DNA from: Apostichopus japonicus
Lineage: Eukaryota > Echinodermata > Holothuroidea > Aspidochirotida > Stichopodidae
Length of the DNA: 64,000 bases
NCBI RefSeq assembly: GCF_037975245.1
Contig: NC_092565.1
Coordinates: 22,401,499-22,465,498, forward strand
Direction of reading: 5' to 3'
Shown here in pieces: positions 46,072-57,900 of the stretch (position 1 is the first letter of the stretch; each line of letters starts with the position of its first letter). The notes beneath the pieces are model-generated. The model had not been told where the DNA came from, searched no databases, and was given only the letters and a program-made list of their open reading frames with translations. Both the position numbers and the translations under genes were made by a program.

Positions 46072-49000
46072 TCAATATTTCAGTAATATATAATCCTTTA
46101 ACTTTGACGGAACTGGCAGTTCATGTATTCTATTCAGCCTTAAAGGAGTAACAAACTCTCTTATCTTAATTCTACAGCACTGCTGAAGAGAGGGCGCTAT
46201 CCTTGATAATCCCTTCAGCCAATTTATTTTCCTTTCAGCGTCGGACACTTTGAACTGCTCGTCTGAAATTCCATCGGGTCTGTCGGGTATGTCGACCCGT
46301 AATTCGCTGCGAATCAAGAGTTCCAGCAAGTCGGTTCCTGATTGGTTGTAGATCTCTTGTTGCATGAGAGTTCTACCTTTATAACAGACAGAAGTGTCAG
46401 CTCCGTACTGTATCAATAGAGATGCACTGTTGACGTCTCTTATAGGGGTGTTGGGGTCTGCATTTGTGACAAACTCCGTCGACAAATGATATTCCATTGT
46501 GTGCAGTTCATGGGAGTGAGAAACCTCTGGGGGGGAGAAAGCTACCAAATGAAGAGCTCGTAATCCTGATAAAAAATGAAAAGAAAAAGGTTGGATCGAA
46601 ATGGCTTGTAATAATGAGACTGAATAAACTGACTGATTTCATTGGTCAGTATAAGGGCTACTGGAGATACAATAATATGGATTTTAAGTGTGACAATAGC
46701 CTCCCCTCCACCCCCCCCCCTCACAAATCTTACGAGTTTGAGGTGGAAATCATTTGAGCCGGACTGAACTTAGCCTACACTAGTCTTCAGTAACTAGCTA
46801 TGACTACTGTAGCAACTAACATATCACTAGTAGTAATAGTAATACCATAGGCTTAACCTTTGAAAATTGGAGTTTCGACACAGCATTCAGTATAATAATA
46901 ATAATGTTGGATTTATGTAGCGCTTTATACCAGCGATAGGTCTCAAAGCCTATCACAGCATTACCTAAAAACTAGAAACTTGAAAGCAAGAACTATCTGT
47001 CGTTGGTTGGGTATCATAACAGATTGTTCACACCTGACGAAGGATATGTTTCCACTCAAAACAAGTACAGTACTCACAGTTAACCTAGGACTGCAAGCAA
47101 GCTTGAGCAGTTTTGTCTTTACAGTCTGTGAAATATTTTACCAGTAAAAAACACTGTGGCTAAAAAGGTTGACTCTGCAGTTGACTTTTTGAGGCCCAGG
47201 ATTGAGAATACTTTGTCCTTACCAGCCCCTTTCCTACCAGCTCTGTTCCTAATGCCTGCCAGTTCATCTCCGATGGCTGCATTGACATCAATACCCCGCC
47301 CATTCTCTATCAGCACCCGAATCATATCAGCATGAGGGACGCAGTTCTGGACCACAGCAAAGTGAAGGGGAGTGTAACCAGCGGCGTTCCTCTTGTTTGG
47401 ATCCATTCCATACTTCAACAGTTCCCTGGTTGCTTGCACCAATCCGTGGCGTACACAGTGGTGGAGCGTGGTATCAGCTGCTCAGTAGAACAAATCAGAT
47501 GAAATAACAGTTTGCCTTGGTTGTATAACTTTGTTTCATTCTGAACAAGCCAAATGAAAAAAATGCTCTTGCAATTGGATATCCTTTTAATTTAATTTGA
47601 TTTAATTTAGTGATCTGGTGGTTTGTGATAACAAGTCGTTAGCTTATCCTAATACAGTGAGCTATACACCGTTTAGTTCAATAAAGAAATTTTGTATACC
47701 ACTACTTTTGAGTGTTGCTTTAATTGCACACCTTTGAAGACTTTCAGCTGATATTATTTCCCTTTATCTCCCAATAAAGAAGAGTCAGCTTTGAAAACTA
47801 ACCCTTGAGATGCATTTCTATGGGCAACCTTATAAAAATCAATTACTATAGTTCTTCAATTCACACCTTCCCTTGCCCCCCCCCCTGCCCTCCCTCCCCT
47901 CAACATTCATACTCCTCCTCTAACCAACACTGGTAAAATTCATAAAAGAGCTTCTAAACGTTCTTCAGTTGAAAGAAATAATAGAGTATTCATTTTGTGT
48001 CCATGTTACCACACTTTTTACCTGAAACTTGAGAGGCAACATGGCTAAGGCAGCCCTCCTTTCCGAAGTTTATCAAAGTTAATATAGATTCTTCGTGTCC
48101 ATTTTGACAAGCAATATTCAGTGCTGTAAGGCCAAGTACATTTGCTTGATTGATGTCAGCTTTGCCATCTTCCAGAAGTCTCTTTATACATCCTGGGTGG
48201 TTTTGTCTGGCAGCTAAATGGAGCGAAGTTGTGCCCGCTCTGTGAGGCTCTATGCATGGGGAATCAAATGTCGAGACAATGTTTGATGTGTACATCTTCC
48301 AGTGCAGGGTTGATAATTTATTTAAGGAGTGCCGGATGGAATGAGAGATAAATATTTTTTTTTTTCAGATAAATAAAAGTATTCTAGAGGTCGGTTTAAT
48401 GAAAACCATTTTTTTAAAGTATTTAGTGATAACTTCAAAGTAAAATTATCTTGAAGGATAATATCTACTCTATATTTCAGATAAGTATGTTTGAGGCACA
48501 GCTGACAAAGTTTCTTGAAAGAAAATATTTCACACCAGTGAGGCAAACATGTTATTTTCCTAGATTATGGGTTATTAAGAGTGTGAAAGGTGTGGGAGAG
48601 GCAATGAGAGGGATGGGAGGTGGAGAAAGGGAAGAGGGAGATACTGTTTGCATTTATAAGTCAATATGCAGTTCATTTTAATGTAAGCGGGGGGGATAAT
48701 ATGCCTTTCAAGTTCCTCAGTATGCCACCCAAAATATGAAAGCCAAGCAAACTGATTTCTTGTCAGGCTTCAATAAGCATTTTACTTCTACAATGAAATC
48801 ACATGTAACCTCCAAATTTAAGCCATATCTAGGCAAGTCAGAAAATATATCAAAGTTCTCTGAAAAACCTAAGCAAAGTTAAACATCCTCAAAGTTAGGG
48901 GTGATACTGATAAGTGATAACGTTGAATAAAAGATGTGGTAATGAGCATGTAACATCGCAAGAAAAGGAAAGTAAATGTCCAATGTGACTTACTCTGATG

Positions 49001-50053
49001 AACTCCAATACGATTATAATTTAATGTAGCCGCTCTGACATTGGAGCCTGCACGTATCAGCAGTTCTATACAGTGTTCGTGACCAGAGAGGGCAGCACAA
49101 TGGAGTGGTGTTACATTATATCTATCACCTTTGTTTGGTTCAGCTGAAATGACAATGAAGCAACAACAGAAAACTAATGTAGTGTGAGTAAATTCCTGAG
49201 AAATAAAAATGTTAAGGAAAGTCTACTATTTGCAGTTTATCTACAAATTAAAAGCTTCAGACTATAAAGGATAAATAAATGCTTCCTGATCGAATCAAAA
49301 ATAGCAGTGGATTTCAAGTGTTTTGTACATAAGCCAAGTAAAACAAGCTTAGACCTACTCCTTTTTTAAGAGTAAGAAAAAATCAAGTTGATGGTACGTC
49401 TGCTGTGAATTTTCAGGCAAATATGCATATTCCAAAATTAAATGAAATTGTGAATTGCATCCTTTTAAGTTTTTAACACTTGTAACAATAATTTCAAAAT
49501 TTATGCAAAATACACTGGGTTTATTTTCTCTCATTCACATATCTGTCAGCAAAACAGAACGTTTATAAATTTTCAAGATACAGACGTATCAAAACTAATG
49601 AAGAAGGGGAAATTAATACAAGTCTTTCAAGGAATGGTATTAGTGGACTACACGTTCATAATAATTCAGACAACACGCTATTGAAAAGTTTCGCAAAACT
49701 ACTACTAATGACATCGACGATTCATGATGGCCAAAAACAAAAACCGATCTTGTTATTATAAACGTCCATAATTGACAATTATTACCGTCATTTCCCAAAA
49801 GCAGTTTAACAATTTTATGGTGACCATTCATTGATGCACTCATCAATGGCGTCATGAAATTTTCTCCATCCAATAGCTGGCTTTGAATCCAGGCATCACC
49901 TTCAACTGATGCACCTTTCTGCAATAAATCAATCACTTGGTCGATGTCACCATTACTACAGGCTTCTGTTAAATGTTCATCTAGGAAAGTCTGCAACTCC
50001 TCGTCGTTTAAAAATTCAGGTAGACGTGATCCGTAAGTATTCTTCCGTGACAT
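46072..50053 (-). CDS. Ankyrin repeat and SOCS box-containing protein (ASB-like)
   Basis: Probable substrate receptor of a Cullin-RING (ECS) ubiquitin ligase: ankyrin repeats bind a target and the SOCS box recruits Elongin B/C and Cullin 5. Minus-strand exons 50053-49786, 49143-48994, 48249-48022, 47477-47223, 46565-46072 join in phase to 464 residues. Ankyrin cores seen in order: NFMTPLMSASMNGHHKIVKL, VTPLHCAALSGHEHCIELL, TTSLHLAARQNHPGCIKRLL, LTALNIACQNGHEESIL, DTTLHHCVRHGLVQATRELL, YTPLHFAVVQN, and LRALHLVAF. The last 40 residues are a SOCS box: APSLQQCCRIKIREF (BC box with leading Leu and Cys), then LPVPSKLKDYILLKY, the Cul5-box-like Leu-Pro-x-Pro-x-x-Leu-Lys-x-Tyr end shared by ASB proteins. 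The start is ATG at 50053; no closer human ASB number is assigned because the repeat part is too divergent to place by eye. Confidence 0.85.
46727..46990. repeat. Duplicated LYAR-flank segment abutting a SINE-like tail, in ASB intron 4
   Basis: 46727-46894 repeats 41273-41440 (same orientation). Right at its end the sequence switches to (ATA)n ATGTTGGATTTATGTAGCGCT, which in reverse complement is an AGCGCTACATAAATCC..(TAT)n retroelement 3' tail. The similarity to the LYAR flank stops at this junction (after CATTCAGTATA). Confidence 0.75.
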
Positions 50054-51911
50054 CTTGCTCAACGATCGTGTAGCAAGAGTTCTGCATCAATCACTCAGTC
50101 TCCATGTTCTGTACTAGCTTGTTACATATCGCCTGTGATCGCCGTTTACTTGCACTGTGTCAAGTTGTTTGTTAGTGCACAAAAATTGATGTATCATAAT
50201 AGTACTGTGAGGGGATTTCCCTGATCAGGTGATCGGTTACTATGACTATTCCCACTGCAGACCAGCACATATTAACGCACCCCTGGCGGTTTCGTAGAGT
50301 CGATTTTTACTTCAAGTCCATCAATTTTGAAATTGTAAAACTGATTCTTTACTTGTAGTTCTACGGAGATCCAACCATTTCATAAATACTGAAAATATTC
50401 CAAACTGAGATGAAACCTGTCCAATATGAACATGTCCAAACTGATATGAGTATATTCAAACTGATATGGTCATGAAATTAAAAATATACTGAAGCTGGTG
50501 TTAGTATGTAGTATATCATAATGTAAATAGTATCATACTAGATAGGCCTTTAAAGGCACTGAAGACTCGCCCCAAACCGCGTGCGGCCATCTGAAAAAAA
50601 GTTAACTTTCTGTTGCTTGCAAGTGACGTTTTGTTCGTGTCGCTACAAAATGCAGACAGTAATGAAACGTGATACCTTGTTATCTTTAGCTGGACCTGAG
50701 ATGTACATCGCTGTATCGTTTGTATACTGTGCTGTGGGTATTGACCGCAGCTATATGTACTGATTGTACACTAGTGTGTAATTACCGACGGTATTTTCTG
50801 GAATCGATGGTGGTGTCTAACACTTCTGTTACACCTCATTCGAAGCTAGGTCAAATTACCGGCATAAGATGTTTCTTTTTGTGCGAGTCTTCACACCCTT
50901 TAAACATCAAACCAGAAATAATTATGTTCAACGTGGTAACTCATTTAAGCGGTACTCGAACAAAGTACAACTACGCCACCGCACAAGAACTATAATCACG
51001 TTAGTCAGTCATTATCATATCTTCCATTTTCCCAGCGTCCCTTTCTCAGAAAAAAAAACACGCCGTGGTCTCCGCTCTTGCCAATTTTGTTTGGCCTAAG
51101 GTTCTGACGGAACCAAATACGCAAACGATGGAATTATGCAGAGAGCCAACCGTTTCATACATAAATACCGAAAATATTCCCAAACTGAGATGAACATGTC
51201 CAAACTGATATGTACAGATGCGTAGAATGGACTTCACAATGGTGACGACTAGCTTGCAAAACGTCCCCTCTCCTCTGAGAAAATTTTGTTCCGGTAAGGG
51301 GACCGACATGCAATTTGATGCTGTCACATGTGAAGAAATTTATGTATAATTAACGCTTGCATTGCTATGACTATTTATGACACCATAAAGGCTTTCTCCT
51401 CTGTTACGAATTCGAATTTTTGGCTCTACGCCACTGCACGTTTACCGTATGCCTATTTTAGTTGAAATTTAGGATAAAACTTGGGTGTGGTTTTAAGAAT
51501 GGATAGCTGGTACTTGGTAAGGTAACGTAGTTAAGGCATGGAATGGAAACTAAAGGTCCACATACATTGTTCAACGATTTCGGCGTTTCAGCAAAATTGA
51601 GGGATTTTATCAAACAACATACAAAGATAGTGTGGGTAAGATTTCGAAACTACGTTTCTAGTTTTACATATGGTAAAGTGAAATTAAGAGTGGTGTATCT
51701 TGATGACCGGATATCAAAATTCAGTAAAAATTCTGCATTTGTGAATGTATAACACTGTTACAATAGTTAGATAGCAGTGTAACGCGTCATAAATGAACAC
51801 CTTGACCATTTTAGTAGATGCAACAATTTTGAGGTTTCTATTGAATACCCAACAAACAGGCCTAGCTTGGAACACGATAGAGGTGAAGTTTTGTTATGTG
51901 CTACCTCAATC
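50054..51911. other. Divergent intergenic region between the ASB-like gene and PTCD3
   Basis: About 1.9 kb with no supported coding exon. It must hold the promoters and 5'UTRs of two head-to-head genes. The only clear structure is the TA-flanked MITE at 50553-50900. Repeated text of the form CAAACTGATATG occurs at about 50438-50465 and 51190-51210. Confidence 0.5.
50553..50900. mobile_element. TA-flanked MITE, copy 2
   Basis: Second copy of the element at 13799-14164, same orientation. The left end reads AAGGCACTGAAGACTCGC and the right end, inverted, AAGGGTGTGAAGACTCGC: 18-bp TIRs with three mismatches. TA lies at both borders (50551-50552, 50901-50902). No ORF survives in both copies, consistent with a non-autonomous Tc1/mariner-like element. 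Confidence 0.8.
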
Positions 51912-54900
51912 ATGGCGACTCCCTCAAAATTTTCGTGCGCTCGCAATATCTGCAAATTGTGTCTGAAATTTCCACTTTCGAAGAATTCATCTAGGTGAGA
52001 ACCATTCAGAACAGCTGTGTATATGATAGAGCGTGTTGCTCTTCCATTTTTAAGAATGAAGACGACAACCCAGTACATTGTACTCGAACTAAAAAGAGTC
52101 ACTTCACAATACAGCTCTGTACGTTAGGTGCACGAGAGTCGTAAAGTGTAATTTAGATATTATAACGTTCAACGAATATGATACATAGGCTAGGCCTCAG
52201 CAAGATAATAGCTTCTGCGTTTGCACGCTGTAAACTTGGATCTAATCAGTGACGGATCCAAGTAAAACATTTTTGGTGTCGAAAGAATAAAAATGTGTTG
52301 TTTGCTGTGTCTATAAGTATAAAGAGGTACATCTGTTCCTAATCCAAGTAGGTTAATGTGCAAATACCTTGACTTCAGCTTTACTAATTTGTTCATTTAT
52401 GGTACACATCCACATTTTAGGGGTACTTCTGTAAGGTACCCTAGGGCCAGCTAACATTACCAGCATACTGTACAATAGTACTGTAGTATATTAGGGTTAT
52501 AGCAATGCTTAATGGAAAAGAGTATGAATGTCGTTGAGTGTCAATTTAAACAAGGCCACTGAATAAGTAAAATAGATTAGTGCAGTCTGTACATAAGGTA
52601 GACTTAAAGGAAAAGTATCATGTAGTTTTGCTGAAGTCTTTTCATTTGATACTGTCATCACTCTTGTGTCCAGGTTTTATGTTCATGCAACCTCAGGGAT
52701 CCAAAACACCGTTCAGAAGACCGACGAACTGGAGTCATCATTTAATAAACTTGTCATTCCAAAAAGGAAGAAGAGGTTTGTAGTGGCAACCTGCTAAGTT
52801 TAGAAACATGAACACTATAGTTAGCCTATCAATCATTTAAATTTGCTGCAGATATTTTTCAAAAGCTTTTGCATTTATCATTGAATTAGTCATAAGTTGT
52901 GTACATATCATACTGCATGGACAGTTGAAAGATGGATAAGGTACCCTAAACTCACACCAGGATCACTGAAATAAGTCATGAACATCACAGGTTTGCTAAC
53001 AAAGCAATAAAGTATTACTTTCAATAGATGGGACACATAAGTTTTAGTTATGGATTTAATAGCACTTGAGTAACTTGTTTAATGTGCATCTGAGACTAAC
53101 AAGGTTAATTATTCTGAAAAGTCCACTAAATTGATGCAAAGGTATTAAACCCACCGTGTCATATGCATCATCACATATTTTTATGAGTTTATTGTTTACC
53201 AGAAATAAATTGATATTAATTGATCTTTATTGATGCAACATTCGTATTTACTTTCTCCATACAACAGGGATGACCTGGCTGTGCTTAGAGCTTTATCTGA
53301 AACTGTTGGAAAGGTTTGAAGAACTTTTTAGTTTTTGACTTAGGAAACCTTTCATGATATTAAGGCTTCTTTTTTTAAGTCATATTATTTGTGATAGGAT
53401 TTCAAAGGTCATTTACAATGGCTGACCATTAGTTACTAAATTACAGTTTTTCCATTTTAGTCAGATTCACTCATATAATTAGTGAATTTAGTGCAAGGAT
53501 CTATACTCTGTATTTGCATTTTCTCTCACTCGATAATGTACTGTAAGAAGTTCAGTAGCTGTTAAAAAGCCTTATGGATATAGCAATAACTGCTCACAAA
53601 GGGTGTAATGGACTAAGGTATCTTTGCTCTGACATTGTTGCAGTTCCATGCAAAAGGTTGATGTTTCTTTGGAGAAAGAAACAGCTGTTCTGATAGTAAT
53701 ACAGTAAGTTAAATTAAAGTGTATTCAATTAAGATAGAATATTACATTGCAAACAAAACAATCTGAGAATTTGAAGAGAAGCGACACTGATGCATTAATC
53801 AAAAGTCTTTTGACTAGCAGTAAGGTACCATGTCAAGGTAGGATGGTGTTAAGGGGGCTGCAGGGGGTCTGCAAAGGACAATCTTTTGTGCTCTGCAGCT
53901 TCACACAATAGACATATCAGGTCTGCAGAGATATTGATTTGACATCGATCCATCCAAAAACTGAGCAGGTATTTGAAGCTTTTTGACAAGGTGCTAACTT
54001 TGACTGTCAAAAATAAGTGGAAAGTAAAGTAAACACAAATGACTTTGTTGTTGTTAGTAGTCTGCAATTCAGTGCTCTACCTGGTTTCTTATCTTCTGTA
54101 GGATTCTACAGCATCACCTTATGGTTACCATGACGATCCTTTCCTGCTGCCTAAAACGCCCATGGAAAGAGTAAGGATATATGCATTTCATTTCAGACAG
54201 TAATAAAATCTCTTGACGGTGCTTTTGTCATTTCAGTTTGAATTACATTGTATTTACATTGTTTGTGAGATTAATATTTATAACTTCAGATCTGGTGCCA
54301 GTTCATGTAAGTACCCTTGGAATTTGGAAATTATGTTTTCACACAAAGGGGAAGCAGGAACACTTCAACTTATACTCCTCCACTTTTCTGTAGTGGAATA
54401 AAAAATGAAGGAAGAAAAGCAATATGGTAACTCAATAACTTAACAGCAAATGTTTTTTGACCAATGGAAATTACACATATGTATTGCTTTGAATAATCTC
54501 CTCTTTTTTATCCAAACAAGGTCAAGAAATAGTTTTCCTTTCTTTTCCTTGCCTTTGGGTGCCTTGCCTTTACTTTCCAATTTTATTTTCTTTGGAAGTT
54601 GTAGTACAACATCCATAAGATACCACACTTTCCATAGAAAATAAAAGATGCTGTATTCATGGGAATTGTCTTAAGAGAATAGGACTATGCTTAAAAAGTT
54701 TCTTGGAAAATCCTGATTGTCATCTGGTTTTCAACTAGATATTTGCATTATGATGTTTCCCCTCACTCATTTCCATAAAGCTTCATCAGTGAATATTCTC
54801 TTACAATTTGTTTTTTGGCAATGCAGAAAAGGTATTTGCTGGCTGCAGAATCTGGTAGAAAGGCAGCTCAACTTGTAATCAGGACAAAACCAGATGTGTT

Positions 54901-57900
54901 TCTTGCCCATCAGAACGATGAACCAAAAATTGAGGTACATATATCACTATAATACAGTATTCTGTGATATGAATGGATATTTAAGAGGATAATCTGTATT
55001 TGTTTTCTTGCTTTGGAAGAGCGTTGTGGTCAAGTGGTTAAGGCAGTGGACTTGTGATCTTAGGATTGCAGGTTCGAGTCCTGGCCAGATCATTGCGTTG
55101 TTGTCCTTGGGCAAGGCACTTTATCTCCATTGCCTCTCTTCACCCAGGTGTATAAATGGGGACTTGTGAGGTAACTTGTAAATATAGTTGTGTGCGCTGG
55201 TTTGTGGCAGCACCCTATGGGAAGTCACCCGGGGGACATGTGGATGTGGTGCACTGAGGTGCCCCAGGAGAGAGAGATTGAATTGAGCACACTTTTGGTG
55301 TGTGGGTGTGACAAGTTACCAATGACCAGGGGTTAAGTTGTAAAGTCATTAGGCTCATACAAGACTGTAAACCTTCAACTTTAACTTTTCTACTTTTCTT
55401 TGTTTATTTTGTAAATATAAGTGATATCTTACACCAGTTAAGGATGAAATCTGTACCAGATTTTGATCAGTTATTTCCCTTATGACACTAAGACTACCTG
55501 TGAAACTGAAACCACAAGCATATCCTTTTAAAATAATTTCATTCGGTATCAGCATAGAATGTCACTTAATGATGATTTGTTGGAATATTATATCATTTGC
55601 TGTTACTTTAATTTTGCTCAATTTTCAATAAAGTGTAATAATTACAAACAGTTGGTGTTAACCTTGTCTTACAGGCATATTATCCACCCAACAAGACATA
55701 CATCTTCACAGATCCCTCGGAAGATGGCATAATGGAACGCCTCGATCAACTAGATTTTAAATCTGCTTGTGATATGCACAAAGAGCTCATAGATTCAGGT
55801 AGGGTCATTTCATCACAAACTCCTAAAAAATGTTTCCCTTTCTTAAAAAAACAAAACATGATTTTTGAATATTATGTGTGTGCATGTATTAATGCATTTA
55901 TACACTTTGGCTTGTACATGCAATAACTCAAAAACCACAGGGTGGTTGAGGTTCAACTGATCAGACGATTCTCCTTATTGAATAGACACCCACAGTATTC
56001 CTACCAAAGTTGTTAAAATTGGAAAATGCACCCACAGATACTAAAGTGTTTGTATTTTAATTGTTGTCATATTTGTGATTTGATTTTGTTTTCCAGGGAA
56101 GGAAGTTGGTCTAGACGTCTCCAATGCACTACTTGATGCTCTCTGTTACTACAACAGTCGACCTCCCTTGGATGTGATTGAATTTGATAAACCGCCAGCC
56201 AAAGAGGAGGGAAGTGATATTATTGAAGAGGAGAAGCAGGAAGAGGTTGGTGACATATGTAACTTTTAATACAAACAGGGATATCTAATAAACAACAACT
56301 AGACAAGCTGCAGTCTCTGAAATCAGTGAAATCACTGAGAATTCCTTTGAGGAATCTCTGACGGACACTTCTGGGCAAAGTACATGCACATATCACTAAT
56401 TCTCACATGTGACGTATTCGAGCTAACGTACGGTCTTTTCCACTCATAACCAGCACATGTTAGCAACAAAATATTGCCAGCTGTTCCTTTGGCAACTTTA
56501 CAAATGTCTGGTTGTCAACCAATCAGAAAGCTTCTTTGAGGTATTCTCAATGACATCCGCTAAACTGAGTTTAAGCTTTGAGCATCAGTAGAATAGTATC
56601 CCAGTCTCCTGTCCAGAAAGACTGGACTCATACCTGCGAATCTACTGGTAATTATTGAATGGCAAGATCGTTGTAAACATATTTTCACAACTACCACATA
56701 GATTGAGGCTATACAAAATCTTTGGAGATCTGTAAACAGGATGGATCAAGCACATTATGATCCAGAGCCGTATCTACGGCACTTTTAGGACCGATGTGAC
56801 AGCGCCCTCGGCAGAAACACTGAAGAACACGATTGTTTAGCAACAACTTTTCTATAAGTTAACTATTGATGGTGTTTTTCATACTGATGCTTTCAGTCCT
56901 ACTTTCAATCACATGTCAAGTGTTCACACCCTAACTTCTTCTATGATTATCATCAAGGGATCCTTCAGTTTGTTGGTTTTATGTTTTGGTTTTTTTTCAC
57001 TATAAACTCAAATGTACCATTCATTGTCATTAATGCTTTCATTGTGGTATCCGAGGGTAAGGAATGAGACCGGAAATATTACAAGGAACACAACATGTGA
57101 AGTACACAAGATGGAGAGTGTAACTGTCTGTTTGTACCAACTTGATGATAGCATACAATACAACAATTCAACTTGGTTAAATGGGAATTCAACACTGTCA
57201 CGTTCCTGTTGCAATGCCTAACAATTTCTTAAATTATTACAAAGCCCTGTTGGATGTTGTGATTTAATATACTGTTTTTTTTCTTTTTCTTTTTAGGTGG
57301 CTGAGGCTATCGAACCTCCGGCCCCAAACGAGAAGCAGATAATGAAACAATGGATTCAAGATACCTGGAAGTATGAGCTAATCATGCCTTTATTCTTAAA
57401 ATAAATCTGAAGCCGACTTGGAGAGTTTTGGAAGTACTGTGATGAAAATGTCAACGAATGTTAACAAAAATTTCTTAATTGTTTTCTTAAAGTGTTCTGA
57501 TTGGTGTTTTCCCTTGCCAAAAGACCGTAGCTTTAATGTTCATTTGATTTGTCTTAGAGACTTGTCTAAGATTGGTCAATTTCCATCATTTTATGAACAA
57601 ACTTCAGATGAAACTTTTGTCCAGGGACAACGATAACAAGTTATTCACTTTTTTCTTACACTACCAGGGAAGGTGAAGAAAACATGGCTCAGGTTTTGTT
57701 TGAGAGTTTAAAGGAGCCAGACAGCCATAGTTACAATGCCATGATCAGGGGAATGGTGAAGGTAAGAAAAATGTTCCTCTGTAAATAAATATTCAACAGC
57801 TTAAGAGTTTGTTTAACAGCTTACAGAGTGGTCATTGAATGATTGAATTTAGTCAACTGTTTAAATATTTTTCTTTCTTTTATTCTTCTCTGTCTTTATA

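Noticed and set aside
55019-55095. Functional tRNA gene
   Set aside because: A and B boxes are present but the cloverleaf does not close and a SINE body follows directly.
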